Positions 9,179-20,524 of a stretch of 64,000 nucleotides of DNA are shown one piece after another; the stretch's first letter is position 1; every line of letters begins with the position of its first letter. The position numbers and the translations under genes were made by a program. This DNA comes from Lactobacillus sp. ESL0680 (GTDB lineage Bacteria > Bacillota > Bacilli > Lactobacillales > Lactobacillaceae), in assembly GCF_029392855.1 (NCBI RefSeq), contig NZ_CP113945.1, positions 496,001 to 560,000 on the forward strand, read 5' to 3'. The notes beneath the pieces were generated by a model. That model searched no databases. It saw only the letters and a program-made list of their open reading frames with translations, and was not told the DNA's origin.

Positions 9179-10141
9179 ATGGTAAATGCTGTTAAATTAG
9201 AAAAGTTAATTCGAGATAACAAGATTATTCATGTTGCTCATGGTAAGCAGTATGTTGCGAATACAGAAATTACTGTGTCGGATATTTACCGGCCAGGGTT
9301 AGAGTTAACAGGTTATTTTGACTTTTATCCTAAGCAGCGAATTCAGCTGTTAGGGCGAACAGAGATTTCTTATTCAGCAAGGCTGGATCATGAGAGCCTT
9401 GTGCGAGTTTTTAATAAAATGTGTACACCGCAAACGCCCTGCTTTTTCATTTCGCGGTCGCTGCGAATTCCGCGAGAACTTGTTGAAGCTGCTGATAAGG
9501 CACAAATTCCCATCTTAACGTCGCCGGAATCAACGACATACGTTTCGAGTATTTTGACTGAATATCTGCGTGAGCGGTTAGCTGTGCGTGATACAATTCA
9601 TGGCGTTTTGGTTGAAGTTAAGGGCTTAGGTGTATTATTGACCGGCGATTCTGGCGTTGGTAAGTCAGAAACTGCCTTAGGTTTAATTCATCGCGGGCAC
9701 CGGCTAATTGCTGATGACCGGGTTGATGTTTACCAAAAAGACGTTGAAACCGTAGTGGGCGAGGCACCAAAGATTTTGAAGCATTTAATGGAAATCCGCG
9801 GTATCGGTATTATTGACGTTATGGATCTGTTCGGTGTCGGCGCGGTAAAACGGCGTGCCAGCATTAGCTTGGTAATTAAGCTGGTTAATTGGGACAATAA
9901 CGAGAATTATGATCGTCTTGGCTTTGAGGAGAGCAAGCGCGAGATTTGTAATGTCGAAATCCCCCAAATTACCATTCCAGTTAAAGTTGGCCGGAACATG
10001 GAAGATATTATTGAAATTGCAACCATGAATTTCCGTGCTAAAAAGTGGGGTTATGATGCCACGCAAACTTTTGATAATAATTTAACAGCCCTAATTGCCG
10101 AGAATTCCCAAAAAAATATGTCAGGAGATAAAGATAAATGA
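9179..10141 (+). CDS. hprK: HPr kinase/phosphorylase
   Basis: HprK phosphorylates and dephosphorylates Ser46 of HPr according to glycolytic intermediates and so controls CcpA-dependent carbon catabolite repression. The 320-residue length is normal. The P-loop GDSGVGKS is near residue 157. The family signature [10 protein letters not shown] region follows near 203, and the C-terminal stretch includes [16 protein letters not shown]. It is the first large gene of a tight hprK-lgt-gpsA run and overlaps lgt by 4 bp (ATGA). Confidence 0.96.
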   Translation: MVNAVKLEKLIRDNKIIHVAHGKQYVANTEITVSDIYRPGLELTGYFDFYPKQRIQLLGRTEISYSARLDHESLVRVFNKMCTPQTPCFFISRSLRIPRELVEAADKAQIPILTSPESTTYVSSILTEYLRERLAVRDTIHGVLVEVKGLGVLLTGDSGVGKSETALGLIHRGHRLIADDRVDVYQKDVETVVGEAPKILKHLMEIRGIGIIDVMDLFGVGAVKRRASISLVIKLVNWDNNENYDRLGFEESKREICNVEIPQITIPVKVGRNMEDIIEIATMNFRAKKWGYDATQTFDNNLTALIAENSQKNMSGDKDK

Positions 10142-10974
10142 CATTAGCAATTAATCCAGTTGCCCTTCAATTGGGTGGGATTAGTATTAAGTGGTATGGC
10201 GTTATCATGGCAGTTGCAATTGTGCTTGCAGCTTCAATGGCGATAATTGAAGGCAAGCGTCGGCAAATTGCAAGTGATGACTTTATTGACCTGCTGCTAT
10301 GGGGCGTACCGCTGGGGTATGTTGGTGCCCGCATTTACTATGTGATTTTTGAATGGGGCTATTATTCGCAGCATCCGGATCAGATTATTGCCATTTGGAA
10401 CGGCGGGATTGCCATCTATGGTGGCTTAATTGCTGGGGCAGTTGTTCTGTTGATTTTTTGCCATAAGCGAAATTTGCCACCATTTTTGATGCTTGACGTA
10501 ATTACTCCGGGAGTTCTTGCAGCTCAAATATTGGGTCGGTGGGGAAACTTCATGAACCAAGAAGCTCATGGCGGACCAACAACCTTGTCCTTTTTACAAA
10601 GTCTTCATTTGCCGCAATTTATCATTACGCAAATGAAAATTAATGGGGTGTATTACCAGCCAACCTTTTTGTATGAATCATTTTTCAACTTAGTTGGTCT
10701 GGTAATCCTTTTAAGTTTGCGTCATCGCAAGCACCTCTTTAAACAGGGCGAAGTTTTCATGTTTTATCTTGGCTGGTATGCAATTGTCCGCTTTTTTGTT
10801 GAGGGACTGCGCACTGATAGTCTGTATTTAGCAGGCGGTATTCGCGTTTCGCAACTATTAAGTTTGGTGCTATTTTTAGTGGTGGTGGCATTATTTATTT
10901 ATCGCCGAGTAAAAGTTAAGCCCAAATGGTACCTTGACGGCAGCGGCCTTAAGTATCCATATTCACGAGATTAA
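10138..10974 (+). CDS. lgt: Prolipoprotein diacylglyceryl transferase
   Basis: Lgt moves a diacylglyceryl group from phosphatidylglycerol to the lipobox cysteine of prolipoproteins at the membrane. The 278-residue protein has about seven membrane segments. The glycine-rich [12 protein letters not shown] stretch is near residue 90 and the signature [12 protein letters not shown] near 137. The start codon overlaps the hprK stop, and GGAGAT upstream serves as ribosome site. Confidence 0.95.
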   Translation: MTLAINPVALQLGGISIKWYGVIMAVAIVLAASMAIIEGKRRQIASDDFIDLLLWGVPLGYVGARIYYVIFEWGYYSQHPDQIIAIWNGGIAIYGGLIAGAVVLLIFCHKRNLPPFLMLDVITPGVLAAQILGRWGNFMNQEAHGGPTTLSFLQSLHLPQFIITQMKINGVYYQPTFLYESFFNLVGLVILLSLRHRKHLFKQGEVFMFYLGWYAIVRFFVEGLRTDSLYLAGGIRVSQLLSLVLFLVVVALFIYRRVKVKPKWYLDGSGLKYPYSRD

Positions 10975-11005
10975 AAGTTATTATTAAAGAAAGTTAGGAA
11001 TAAAA

Positions 11006-12025
11006 ATGACAAAAGTTGCAGTTTTAGGAGCAGGTTCATGGGGAACCGTTTTGGGTTCAATGCTTGCTGATAATGGAAATGAAGTTGTCCTATTCGGCAA
11101 TAACGAACAGGTCATTCACGAAATTAATGAGCAGCACACTAACTTGCATTACATGAAGAATTGGCAAGTTAATGAAACAGCTACGGCAACTGGTGATCTT
11201 GAAGCGGCTTTGGCTGGCGCTGAAGTTGTTTTGTTTGTTTTGCCAACTAGTGCAATCCGCAGTGTTGCCAAGAACGTCCACCAAGTTTTGACGGCAACTG
11301 GCAATAAACCATTATTAGTTACTGCAACTAAGGGAATTGAACCAGGAACCAAAAAATTGATTTCGGAGATTTTGACTGAAGAAGTTTATCCAGATGATAC
11401 CGATAAAATTGTTGCGATTTCTGGTCCTAGTCATGCCGAAAGTGTTGCGCAGAAGGACCTAACGGCAATTTCTTGTGCTTCAACCAGCATGGAAAATGCC
11501 CAAAAAGTGCAAAAGATGATGTCTAATGATTACGTCCGCTTTTACACCAATGATGATTTAGTTGGTGTTGAAGTTGCCGGTGCCGTTAAGAACGTTATTG
11601 CGATTGCTGCCGGAATTTTGGTCGGTAAGCATTATGGTGATGATGCTAAGGCAGCCCTAATGACAAGAGGTTTAGCAGAAATTACACGGCTTGGCGTTAA
11701 TTATTTTGGCGCTAAGCCGCTAACCTTTAGCGGCCTGGCTGGTATTGGCGACCTGATTGTTACTTGTACTTCTGTCAATTCTCGTAACTGGCGCTGTGGT
11801 AAGCAAATTGGTGAGGGTAAGAGCTTAGACTACGTTCTTGAAAATATGGGACAAGTGGTTGAAGGTGCTACAACAGTTAAAGCAGTCCACGAATTATGTG
11901 CAGAAAAGCAAATTGACATGCCAATTAGTGAGGCAATCTACCGGGTTTTATATGAAAATACCAACGTGGATGATGAAATTACCAAGATGATGGGTCGAAG
12001 TCCAAAGCAGGAAATTAGACTTTAA
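11006..12025 (+). CDS. gpsA: NAD(P)H-dependent glycerol-3-phosphate dehydrogenase
   Basis: GpsA reduces dihydroxyacetone phosphate to sn-glycerol-3-phosphate for phospholipid and lipoteichoic acid synthesis. It has 339 residues, with a Rossmann nucleotide-binding motif GAGSWGT at residues 8-14. VEVAGAVKNVIAIAAG carries the catalytic lysine region, and SGLAGIGDLIVTCTS is the substrate-binding signature. It lies 31 nt after lgt, and together with hprK-lgt it links membrane lipid supply to lipoprotein maturation. Confidence 0.96.
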   Translation: MTKVAVLGAGSWGTVLGSMLADNGNEVVLFGNNEQVIHEINEQHTNLHYMKNWQVNETATATGDLEAALAGAEVVLFVLPTSAIRSVAKNVHQVLTATGNKPLLVTATKGIEPGTKKLISEILTEEVYPDDTDKIVAISGPSHAESVAQKDLTAISCASTSMENAQKVQKMMSNDYVRFYTNDDLVGVEVAGAVKNVIAIAAGILVGKHYGDDAKAALMTRGLAEITRLGVNYFGAKPLTFSGLAGIGDLIVTCTSVNSRNWRCGKQIGEGKSLDYVLENMGQVVEGATTVKAVHELCAEKQIDMPISEAIYRVLYENTNVDDEITKMMGRSPKQEIRL

Positions 12026-12082
12026 GCGGTTTCCGTTGTATAATTTACTTACTAAAAATAAGAAACTACTTGAGGTGAAATC

Positions 12083-13009
12083 ATGGCAAAGAATTATGAT
12101 GTAATTATTATTGGTGCTGGCCCCGGCGGGATGACTGCCGCTCTTTATGCTTCACGTGCCAACTTGTCAGTGTTGTTACTTGACCGCGGACTTTATGGCG
12201 GTCAAATGAACAATACTGATGCGATTGATAACTATCCTGGCTTCAGTGACGTTAAGGGTCCTGAACTAGGCGAAAAGATGTACAATTCAATCATGCGTTT
12301 TGGTACTGAATTTGAATATGGTGATGTGCAGTCAGTTGAACTTGATGGCAATACCAAGATTGTTAAAACTGATGCTGGCGAATATACTACTCAGGCCTTA
12401 ATTATTGCAACTGGTGCGGATCACCGTCACTTAGGTGTCCCGGGTGAAGAAGAATATTCGGGTAAGGGTGTTTCTTATTGTGCCGTTTGTGATGCCGCAT
12501 TCTTCAAAGATGAAGATATTGCAGTCATTGGTGGGGGTGACTCCGCAATCGAAGAGGGTATTTACCTTGCGCAGTCTGCAAAGTCAGTGACAGTTATTCA
12601 CCGCCGCGACCAATTGCGGGCACAAGCGACTTTACAAAAACGTGCTTTTGCTAACGATAAGATGCATTTTATTTGGAATGCTGATACTGAGTCAATTGTT
12701 GGTGACGGACAAAAGGTCACTGGTGTAACTTATAAGGACAAGGAAACTGGTGAACAAAAGGAGCTAGCTACCCGCGGCGTATTTATTTATGTCGGGATGC
12801 TGCCGCAAACTGCCGCATTTAAAGACTTAGGTGTTTTAGACGATAAGGGTTGGATCCCAACCGATGAACACATGCAGACTAAGGTTCCTGGGGTATTTGC
12901 TTTAGGTGATGTTCGGGCAAAGGACCTGCGCCAGATTGCTAATGCAGTTGGTGAAGGCAGTGTAGCTGGACAAGAAGCATACAACTACTTACAAAATTTA
13001 AATGATTAA
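12083..13009 (+). CDS. trxB: Thioredoxin reductase
   Basis: This 308-residue flavoprotein passes electrons from NADPH to thioredoxin. The FAD-binding GAGPGG motif lies at residues 11-16. The redox-active CAVC pair is near 136 and the NADPH-binding GGGDSA near 152. The FAD-contacting GDVRAKDLRQIANAVGEG is near the C-terminus. GAGGTG precedes the ATG. A TATAAT at 12039-12044 suggests its own promoter after gpsA. Confidence 0.96.
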   Translation: MAKNYDVIIIGAGPGGMTAALYASRANLSVLLLDRGLYGGQMNNTDAIDNYPGFSDVKGPELGEKMYNSIMRFGTEFEYGDVQSVELDGNTKIVKTDAGEYTTQALIIATGADHRHLGVPGEEEYSGKGVSYCAVCDAAFFKDEDIAVIGGGDSAIEEGIYLAQSAKSVTVIHRRDQLRAQATLQKRAFANDKMHFIWNADTESIVGDGQKVTGVTYKDKETGEQKELATRGVFIYVGMLPQTAAFKDLGVLDDKGWIPTDEHMQTKVPGVFALGDVRAKDLRQIANAVGEGSVAGQEAYNYLQNLND

Positions 13010-13013
13010 TCTT

Positions 13014-13045
13014 AAGAATTCATCGGAAGATGAATTCTTTTTATT
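13014..13045 (+). terminator. Terminator after trxB
   Basis: The 11-bp stem AAGAATTCATC / GATGAATTCTT with loop GGAA is followed by a T-rich tail. Confidence 0.88.
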
Positions 13046-13112
13046 TACCAATGGTAATAAATGCTAAAATAGATTAGATGAAAACGAATTTATTGTGTGG
13101 AAATTGAGGTAC

Positions 13113-14846
13113 ATGACAGTAATGAATGCAGAGCAGACTTTTAAGGATTGGCAACAAGTTCAGAATATGCCGGATTATTTAAAACAGCAGCTGGCGACCT
13201 TGGGTCAGGATCCGAAATGGGTTGAAGATGCTTTTGGTCAAGAGATTAATTTTGGTACCGCGGGGATGCGGGGGAGACTGGAGCCAGGGACAAACCGGAT
13301 AAATCTGTTCACAATTGAGCGGGTTACTGAGGGCTTGGCGCGATTAATTGATGAAAATGGTCTTGATGCGCAAAAACGCGGCGTAGTTATTTCATTTGAT
13401 TCCCGGTACCATTCGCGGGAGTTTGCGGAAATTGCTGCACGTGTTCTAGGTGCACACGGTATTCAGGTTTACTTGTTTGATGACTTGCGGCCGACACCAG
13501 AACTCTCATTTGCGGTACGCTATCTGCACACTTTTGCTGGGATTAATATCACGGCTTCCCACAATGCCAAGCAGTATAACGGCTACAAGGTCTATGGTGC
13601 TGATGGTGCCCAAATGGGTCCAGAGAATGCGGCGCGAGTATTTGCCCATGCACAGCAGGTTAACGATATGTTCACGATTAAGGCAGCACCAGTAGCGCAA
13701 TTGCGTGAACAAGGATTATTAAAGTTAATTGGTGAAGACCTTGATGAAGCCTACTTGGCTGAATTAAAAAACGTTAATGTTAATCCGCAGATGATTAAGG
13801 AAAATGCCGCTAAGTTAACCATTATCTACTCACCGCTTCATGGTACCGGAAAAATGATTTACGACCGGGCATTTCGTCAGGGCGGGTTTACCAATATTAT
13901 TCCCGTTCCCAGTCAGTCGATTATTGATCCGGAGTTCCCAACTACTAAGAAGCCTAATCCAGAATATCGTGATGTGTTTGATCCCGGTGTGGCTTTGGCT
14001 AACCAGAAACAGGCCGATTTGATTATTGCAACCGATCCTGATGCTGACCGAATGGGAGCATGTGTGCGTGATGAAAATGGCAATTTTCAAGTTTTGACAG
14101 GTAACCAAATTGCGACGTTAATGGCGTATTATTTGCTGGTTAATTTGAAAAACAGCGGCAAGTTGACTAGTGATTATGAATTGATTACCTCAATTGTTTC
14201 CAGTCAAATGCCGTTGAAGATTGCCCGAGATTTTGGCATTAAAACCAAATCAGTTTTGACTGGTTTTAAGTTTATTGGTGAAGAAGTTGACCGGATGAAC
14301 AAAGAGCATGACGGACAGTTCCTGATGGGCTTTGAAGAGAGCTATGGTTACCTGTTTAAGCCGTTTGCTCGTGATAAGGATGCCATGCAGGGCGCGTTAA
14401 TGTTTGCGGAAGTTGCATCATATTATGCTTCACGCGGGATGACGGTTTTAGACGGCTTAAAAGAAATTTGGCAAAAGTACGGTACGTCTTATGAAATTAC
14501 GCGTGCAATTGAAATGCCGGGAATTGGCGGCCAAAAGAAGATGGCATCGTTAATGAGTAAGCTGCGTGACGAGCACTTGACTGCAATTAATGGGATGTCA
14601 GTAATTAAAACGCAGGACTTTTTATTGCAGGAAGAAACGGTCAATGGGCAAACGCAGTCGATGACGGACTTGCCGAAATCCAACGTCTTAAAATACTTCT
14701 TGGCTGACGAGACTTGGCTTGCTTTGAGACCATCTGGTACTGAACCGGTTATTAAAGCCTATGTTGGTGTGAACAAGCCTGATATTAAGACTGCTGAAAG
14801 TGCCGCAGAAGATTATCAAACGGCTTTAGCAGAACTGTTAAAATAA
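13113..14846 (+). CDS. pgcA: Phosphoglucomutase / phosphomannomutase family (alpha-PGM)
   Basis: This enzyme interconverts glucose-6-phosphate and glucose-1-phosphate, feeding UDP-glucose and wall or exopolysaccharide synthesis. It is about 577 residues from ATG 13113; the frame extends to a GTG at 13095, and ATG 13122 is also possible. The phosphoserine loop ITASHNAKQYNGYK is visible, as are the metal loop TDPDADRMG, the sugar loop GFEESYGY and the phosphate-binding loop RPSGTEPVIKAY. The size fits the Firmicutes PgcA group rather than GlmM, which is separate at 49.6 kb. Confidence 0.92.
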   Translation: MTVMNAEQTFKDWQQVQNMPDYLKQQLATLGQDPKWVEDAFGQEINFGTAGMRGRLEPGTNRINLFTIERVTEGLARLIDENGLDAQKRGVVISFDSRYHSREFAEIAARVLGAHGIQVYLFDDLRPTPELSFAVRYLHTFAGINITASHNAKQYNGYKVYGADGAQMGPENAARVFAHAQQVNDMFTIKAAPVAQLREQGLLKLIGEDLDEAYLAELKNVNVNPQMIKENAAKLTIIYSPLHGTGKMIYDRAFRQGGFTNIIPVPSQSIIDPEFPTTKKPNPEYRDVFDPGVALANQKQADLIIATDPDADRMGACVRDENGNFQVLTGNQIATLMAYYLLVNLKNSGKLTSDYELITSIVSSQMPLKIARDFGIKTKSVLTGFKFIGEEVDRMNKEHDGQFLMGFEESYGYLFKPFARDKDAMQGALMFAEVASYYASRGMTVLDGLKEIWQKYGTSYEITRAIEMPGIGGQKKMASLMSKLRDEHLTAINGMSVIKTQDFLLQEETVNGQTQSMTDLPKSNVLKYFLADETWLALRPSGTEPVIKAYVGVNKPDIKTAESAAEDYQTALAELLK

Positions 14847-14859
14847 GTTAAATAGCGTG

Positions 14860-14873
14860 CGAAAATATGTTCG
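14860..14873 (+). promoter_or_regulatory. LexA (DinR) box upstream of uvrB
   Basis: CGAAAATATGTTCG matches the Gram-positive SOS box CGAACNNNNGTTCG with one mismatch (A for C at position 5). It lies just upstream of a TAAAAT -10 at 14880-14885, the expected place for repression of uvrBA. Confidence 0.7.
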
Positions 14874-14900
14874 CTGTAGTAAAATGGAATACATTAATAA

Positions 14901-14928
14901 AAGTTGGGCTTTTTGTCCAACTTTTTTA
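14901..14928 (+). terminator. Hairpin with T run in the uvrB leader
   Basis: The stem AAGTTGG / CCAACTT is followed by a T run, just before the uvrB ribosome site. It may end the pgm transcript or attenuate uvrBA. The -10 lies upstream of it, so the hairpin would be inside the uvrB 5' leader. Confidence 0.55.
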
Positions 14929-14942
14929 CGAGGAGTCTTTTT

Positions 14943-16985
14943 ATGATTAAGCGACAAGAAAAGCGTAAATTTGAACTTGTATCTAAATTTCAGCCTGCTG
15001 GTGACCAAGAACAGGCGATCCAGGAGCTAACTAAAGGCTTTAAAGCTGGCAATAAGGAACAAATTCTTGAAGGGGCAACTGGTACGGGGAAGACCTTTAC
15101 CATGGCCAACATTATTGCTAATTTAAATAAACCCACCTTAGTTATTTCTCACAATAAAACATTGGTGGGTCAGCTTTATGGCGAATTTAAAGAATTTTTC
15201 CCGCATAATGCCGTTGACTACTTCGTGTCCTACTATGATTACTACCAGCCTGAAGCCTACGTGCCGCAGTCTGATACTTATATTGAAAAGGATTCAGCGA
15301 TTAATGATGAGATTGATCAGTTGCGTCACCAAGCAACCAGCGACTTGATGGAACGCAATGATGTGATTGTCGTGGCCTCGGTTTCCTGTATCTATGGGTT
15401 AGGTGACCCGCATGAGTACGCGGCCAGTGTGATTACCGTGCATGAAGGTGAAGAATACGACCGCAATACTTTACTGCGTGACCTAGTTAATATTCAGTAT
15501 GACCGCAATGATATTGACTTTCAGCGTGGGCGTTTTCGTGTGCGCGGCGATAGTGTAGAAGTTTTTCCAGCGGGGAACTCCAACCACGCTTATCGAATTG
15601 AATTTTTTGGTGATGAAATTGATCGGATTGTGGAAGTTGATTCGCTGACTGGCGAGGTAATTGGTGAGCGTGAGAGTATTTCACTGTTTCCTGCCACCCA
15701 CTTTATGACCAATGATGAGCAGATGCGGCGAGCACTGAAATTAATTTCTCAAGAAATGAAATTACAGGTCAAGGAATTTGAAGGTGAAGGCAAATTACTG
15801 GAGGCTGAACGGATTAAGCAGCGGACGACCTATGACATGGAAATGATGGGTGAGGTTGGCTACACTAACGGAATTGAAAACTATTCGCGTCACATGGAAG
15901 GGCGCAAGGAAGGTGAACCACCTTATACGCTGCTTGATTTCTTCCCCGATGATTTTTTAATTCTGATTGATGAGTCACATGCCACAATGCCGGAAATCCG
16001 AGCAATGTACAATGGTGACCGTAATCGGAAGAAGACGCTGATTGACTATGGTTTTCGTCTGCCATCAGCCTTAGATAACCGACCGTTAAAATTGCAGGAA
16101 TTTGAAAAACACGTTAACCAAATTTTATATGTGTCAGCTACTCCTGGTGATTATGAGTTGGAACGAACAGATCATAAGGTTGAGCAAATTATCAGGCCGA
16201 CCGGTCTGCTGGACCCCAAGATTGACGTTCGACCAATTGAAGGTCAGATTGATGATTTGGTCGCAGAAATTAACAAGCGCATTGACCAGAATGAACGAGT
16301 TTTTGTGACCACGCTAACCAAAAAGATGGCGGAAGACTTAACGGATTACCTCAAGGATCTGGGAATTAAAGTCCAATACTTGCATTCAGATGTTAAAACG
16401 CTGGAACGAATGCAAATTTTACGGGATTTACGCTTAGGCAAGTATGATGTATTGATTGGTATTAACCTCTTGCGTGAAGGAATTGATGTGCCTGAAGTTT
16501 CTTTGGTGGCAATTCTGGATGCGGACAAGGAAGGCTTTTTGCGAGCATACCGACCGCTAGTGCAGACGATGGGTCGGGCTTCACGTAATCAAAATGGTGA
16601 GGTTATTATGTATGCGGATTCGATTACCGATTCAATGCGGGAAGCAATCGAAGCAACGCAGCGTAGACGTAAATTGCAGATTGCCTTTAATGAGGAACAC
16701 GGGATAACGCCAACAACAATTGTCAAACCGATTCGGGATACAATTTCGGCAACAAAAACAGCAGACGATGAACCTGACAGTGATAGTTTTGCCGACCTTA
16801 ACTTTGATGAGCTGACTGCTAAGCAGAAGAAGACCATGATTTCTGATTTGCGTGAGCAGATGCAGGATGCTGCTAAGAAGCTGGACTTCGAGGGGGCAGC
16901 TACCTTACGGGATGCAATTATGGAATTAGAAAATTCAACGAGAAAACCGATTAAGAAAAAGGGAAAAACATTAAATGGCAAATGA
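14943..16985 (+). CDS. uvrB: Excinuclease ABC subunit B
   Basis: UvrB is the damage-verifying helicase-like subunit of nucleotide excision repair. I chose ATG 14943 ([10 protein letters not shown], 680 residues), preceded by ACGAGGAG. Walker A (GATGTGKTF) is near residue 41 and the beta-hairpin region [12 protein letters not shown] near 93. DESHAT is near 340, helicase motifs around [10 protein letters not shown] and GRASRN follow, and a C-terminal UVR domain ends the protein. It overlaps uvrA by 11 bp. The upstream LexA-like box implies SOS induction. Confidence 0.97.
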   Translation: MIKRQEKRKFELVSKFQPAGDQEQAIQELTKGFKAGNKEQILEGATGTGKTFTMANIIANLNKPTLVISHNKTLVGQLYGEFKEFFPHNAVDYFVSYYDYYQPEAYVPQSDTYIEKDSAINDEIDQLRHQATSDLMERNDVIVVASVSCIYGLGDPHEYAASVITVHEGEEYDRNTLLRDLVNIQYDRNDIDFQRGRFRVRGDSVEVFPAGNSNHAYRIEFFGDEIDRIVEVDSLTGEVIGERESISLFPATHFMTNDEQMRRALKLISQEMKLQVKEFEGEGKLLEAERIKQRTTYDMEMMGEVGYTNGIENYSRHMEGRKEGEPPYTLLDFFPDDFLILIDESHATMPEIRAMYNGDRNRKKTLIDYGFRLPSALDNRPLKLQEFEKHVNQILYVSATPGDYELERTDHKVEQIIRPTGLLDPKIDVRPIEGQIDDLVAEINKRIDQNERVFVTTLTKKMAEDLTDYLKDLGIKVQYLHSDVKTLERMQILRDLRLGKYDVLIGINLLREGIDVPEVSLVAILDADKEGFLRAYRPLVQTMGRASRNQNGEVIMYADSITDSMREAIEATQRRRKLQIAFNEEHGITPTTIVKPIRDTISATKTADDEPDSDSFADLNFDELTAKQKKTMISDLREQMQDAAKKLDFEGAATLRDAIMELENSTRKPIKKKGKTLNGK

Positions 16986-19827
16986 TAAAATCGTTATTCG
17001 GGGGGCGCGTGAGCACAACCTCAAGGATATTAATTTAACAATTCCAAAAGATAAAATGGTGGTCATTACTGGCCTATCAGGTTCTGGCAAGAGTTCACTA
17101 GCCTTTGATACCCTCTATGCCGAGGGACGCAGACGTTATGTGCAGTCATTGTCTAGTTATGCCCGGCAATTTTTGGGACAAATGGATAAACCTGATGTTG
17201 ATTCGATTGATGGTCTAAATCCAGCAATTTCGATTGACCAAAAGACGACGTCGCATAATCCGCGCTCAACTGTCGGAACAGTTACGGAAATTAATGATTA
17301 TTTGCGTTTGTTGTGGGCGCGTGTTGGTCACCCAATCTGTCCTAATGATGGAACGTTGATTGAGCGCCAATCAGCACAGCAGATGGTTGACCGTATTTTG
17401 GCATTACCTGAGCGGACCAAAATTCAATTATTGGCGCCGGTTATCAGGGCAAAGCGTGGTGAACACAAAGAAGTGTTCAAGCGTGTCCAACGAGCTGGCT
17501 ATGTGCGGGTGATTGTTGACGGTGAGATGCACGAAATTAGTGAGAACTTCAAGTTAGCTAAGAATAAGCGCCACACGATTGATATTGTGGTCGACCGGTT
17601 AATTGTCAAAGAGGGCATTCGCTCACGACTGTTTGATTCTGTTGAGGCAGCTCTCAGATTATCAGACGGCTATATGAACGTTGATGTTATTGGGGACAAG
17701 ATGTTAAACTTTTCAGAATATTACGCTTGTCCTAAGTGTGGTTTTACGGTTGGCGAAATGGAACCGCGACTCTTTTCTTTTAACGCGCCGTTTGGTGCCT
17801 GTCCTGATTGTGATGGTTTAGGAATGAAGCTGTCAGTTGATGAGGATTTGGTTATTCCCGATAAGAGCAAAACCTTGGCCGAAGGTGCAGTTGCACCGTG
17901 GAAAAATTCTAAATATTACGGTGAGATGCTGGCGCAAGCCTGTGCAGTATTAAAAATTCCGTTAGACAAGCCATTTGCTAAATTAACTAAAAAGCAGCAA
18001 GAAACGATTTTACATGGTTCAACGAAAGAAATTAAATTTCACGTTACCGGTGATTTTGGCGTTAATGATACTACTGCTCCATTTGAAGGTGCAATGGAAA
18101 ACGTTGAACGGCGCTATCAGCACCCAATGTCAAAATTTATGCGCGATGTGATGGGTAAGTACATGACCGAACTGACCTGCTCAACTTGTCATGGTAAACG
18201 GCTTAACGAAAAGGCACTGGCTGTTAAGGTAATGGGCAAGGACATTGCTGAGGCCTCGGAACTGGCAATCAATAAGGCCTTAGACTTCTTTAATGGGGTT
18301 AAGCTGGATGAACAAGAAACAATAATTGCCAAACCTATCTTAAAAGAAGTCCGTGATCGCTTGAATTTCTTGAATAGTGTTGGTTTAGATTATTTAACTT
18401 TATCGCGATCGGCTAATACTTTATCCGGTGGGGAAGCGCAGCGAATTAGGCTGGCTACCCAAATTGGCTCAAACTTGTCGGGTGTTATGTATGTCTTAGA
18501 TGAACCGTCGATTGGCTTGCACCAGCGTGACAATGACCGCTTAATTGCCGCCTTAAAACGGATGCGCGATTTAGGCAATTCATTAATTGTGGTTGAGCAC
18601 GATGATGAAACGATGCGGCAGGCAGATTATCTGATTGACATGGGGCCTGGAGCTGGTACTTATGGCGGCGAGGTAATGGCTGCTGGTACGCCAAAAGAGG
18701 TTGAGGCTAATCCCAAATCGCTGACGGGTCAATATTTAACTGGTAAAAAGTTTGTTCCGGTTCCGCTAGAGCGGCGCAAGGGCAATGGTAAAAAAATTAC
18801 GATTACGGGAGCTAGTGAAAATAACCTTAAAAATATTAAGGTTGATTTTCCTTTGGGCAAGTTTATCGTGGTTAGCGGCGTATCAGGCTCTGGTAAATCT
18901 ACTCTAATCAATATGATTTTGAAACGGGTACTGGCACAAAAACTAAATCGCAATCAAACGAAACCGGGCAAGTATAAGAGTATTAGCGGTTATCAAAATA
19001 TTGAAAAAGTGATTGATATTGACCAAAGCCCAATTGGACGCACACCGCGCAGTAATCCGGCAACTTATACCAGTGTCTTTGATGATATTCGGACGCTTTT
19101 TGCCCAAACAAATGAAGCAAAATTGCGCGGCTATACTAAAGCGCGCTTCTCGTTTAATGTTAAAGGCGGCCGCTGTGAAGCCTGTCATGGTGACGGAATT
19201 ATTAAGATTGAAATGAACTTTTTGCCGGATGTTTATGTTCCGTGTGAAGTTTGTCATGGCAGTCGTTATAATTCGGAAACTTTGGAAGTTACTTACCGCA
19301 AGAAGAATATCGCCCAAGTATTAGATATGACGATTAGCGAAGCCTGTGACTTTTTCAAGAATATCCCTAAGATTGCCCGCAAATTACAGACAATTGTTGA
19401 TGTGGGCTTAGGCTATGTTAAATTAGGGCAATCAGCAACAACCTTGTCAGGTGGTGAAGCCCAAAGAATGAAGCTGGCAGCTGAATTACAGAAATTGTCG
19501 ACAGGCAAGAACTTCTATATTCTTGATGAGCCGACAACGGGCCTGCATACGGATGACATTAAGCGGCTGCTTGAAGTGTTACAGCGGTTAGTTGATGAAG
19601 GCAACACTGTTCTGATTATTGAGCACAACCTTGATGTAATTAAAAATGCCGACTGGCTGATTGATCTTGGCCCTGAAGGCGGCGAAGGCGGCGGCAATAT
19701 TGTTGCCACGGGTACTCCTGAACAGGTTGCTGAAGTTGCAGCTAGCTATACTGGGCAATATCTCAAGCCAGTCTTGGTTCGCGATACAGAATTGACAAAA
19801 TTAGCGGTTAAAAAGAAAGCTAAATAA
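16975..19827 (+). CDS. uvrA: Excinuclease ABC subunit A
   Basis: UvrA is the damage-sensing ABC ATPase dimer that loads UvrB. The 950-residue length is normal. It has two ABC modules: Walker [10 protein letters not shown] near residue 33 with signature [11 protein letters not shown] near 485, and Walker [10 protein letters not shown] near 637 with [11 protein letters not shown] near 827. Zinc-binding cysteines occur as CPKCGF with CPDC, and CEACHGDG with CEVCHG. It is co-transcribed with uvrB, its start lying inside the uvrB 3' end. Confidence 0.97.
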   Translation: MANDKIVIRGAREHNLKDINLTIPKDKMVVITGLSGSGKSSLAFDTLYAEGRRRYVQSLSSYARQFLGQMDKPDVDSIDGLNPAISIDQKTTSHNPRSTVGTVTEINDYLRLLWARVGHPICPNDGTLIERQSAQQMVDRILALPERTKIQLLAPVIRAKRGEHKEVFKRVQRAGYVRVIVDGEMHEISENFKLAKNKRHTIDIVVDRLIVKEGIRSRLFDSVEAALRLSDGYMNVDVIGDKMLNFSEYYACPKCGFTVGEMEPRLFSFNAPFGACPDCDGLGMKLSVDEDLVIPDKSKTLAEGAVAPWKNSKYYGEMLAQACAVLKIPLDKPFAKLTKKQQETILHGSTKEIKFHVTGDFGVNDTTAPFEGAMENVERRYQHPMSKFMRDVMGKYMTELTCSTCHGKRLNEKALAVKVMGKDIAEASELAINKALDFFNGVKLDEQETIIAKPILKEVRDRLNFLNSVGLDYLTLSRSANTLSGGEAQRIRLATQIGSNLSGVMYVLDEPSIGLHQRDNDRLIAALKRMRDLGNSLIVVEHDDETMRQADYLIDMGPGAGTYGGEVMAAGTPKEVEANPKSLTGQYLTGKKFVPVPLERRKGNGKKITITGASENNLKNIKVDFPLGKFIVVSGVSGSGKSTLINMILKRVLAQKLNRNQTKPGKYKSISGYQNIEKVIDIDQSPIGRTPRSNPATYTSVFDDIRTLFAQTNEAKLRGYTKARFSFNVKGGRCEACHGDGIIKIEMNFLPDVYVPCEVCHGSRYNSETLEVTYRKKNIAQVLDMTISEACDFFKNIPKIARKLQTIVDVGLGYVKLGQSATTLSGGEAQRMKLAAELQKLSTGKNFYILDEPTTGLHTDDIKRLLEVLQRLVDEGNTVLIIEHNLDVIKNADWLIDLGPEGGEGGGNIVATGTPEQVAEVAASYTGQYLKPVLVRDTELTKLAVKKKAK

Positions 19828-19878
19828 CATTTAATTATTTGTTCAGAAGTGTACAATAAAGCACAAGGAGGACTGAAA

Positions 19879-20421
19879 ATGGATAATTTTTCTAGTTACA
19901 GAGAACATCGCGGCTTTGATTGGGCTGCATTTCTTGCAGGCGTTTTAATGATTATAGCGGGGTTATTCCTGCTGCGTCATCCGGGTAGGGCTTTGCATGC
20001 CTTTGTTTTATTGTTTGCCATTTTGTCGATTGTCCAAGGATTTGTGTGGCTGGCTTTTTATAGTCATTTTCATTATTATATTTCCATTAGTTGGATGTCG
20101 ATTGTTTCTGGGGTGCTAGATATCTTAGTCGGTATTTTATTCCTGTATTCATACGATGCTGGTGGACTGACGCTTGCTTATCTATTTGCGATTTGGTTTT
20201 TATTTGATTCCATTTCGGGAATTATTGTTTCGTGGCATATGCGCCGTCTATCGAGCTTCTATTTCTGGTTTACTATAATTTTAAATATTTTTGGCTTACT
20301 GATTGCGGTGAGTCTAATGTTTAACCCAGCTTTATCAGCGCTGACTTTAATTTGGCTGATTTCATTGTGGCTGCTTATTTTTGGAATTAACGAAATTGTG
20401 GCGGCATTTGCACGCAGATAA
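19879..20421 (+). CDS. HdeD/DUF308-type membrane protein
   Basis: This 180-residue integral membrane protein has about six hydrophobic segments and resembles the HdeD (DUF308) family. In enterobacteria that family is linked to acid stress; its role in lactobacilli is unknown. I chose ATG 19879 because AAGGAGG lies at a good distance; the longer frame begins upstream of that site. The N-terminus (MDNFSSYREHRGFDWAAF) is soluble. It stands alone between uvrA and the rapZ cluster. Confidence 0.75.
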   Translation: MDNFSSYREHRGFDWAAFLAGVLMIIAGLFLLRHPGRALHAFVLLFAILSIVQGFVWLAFYSHFHYYISISWMSIVSGVLDILVGILFLYSYDAGGLTLAYLFAIWFLFDSISGIIVSWHMRRLSSFYFWFTIILNIFGLLIAVSLMFNPALSALTLIWLISLWLLIFGINEIVAAFARR

Positions 20422-20437
20422 TTAATAATGATTAAAG

Positions 20438-20460
20438 AAGGTCCGTTAAGGGCTTTTTTT
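20438..20460 (+). terminator. Terminator after the DUF308 gene
   Basis: AAGGTCC pairs with GGGCTTT through two wobble pairs, followed by a T run. The stem is weak. Confidence 0.5.
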
Positions 20461-20524
20461 ATTACTAAAAAGGGTTATGAAACACCCGGTATGTTATAAT
20501 TTAGATGATAGGAGGCTGGCAAAA

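Noticed and set aside
13506..13712. Minus-strand ORFs inside pgm, uvrB, uvrA, gap, pgk and similar genes
   Set aside because: They are shadows of strongly coding plus-strand genes, without ribosome sites or recognisable products.
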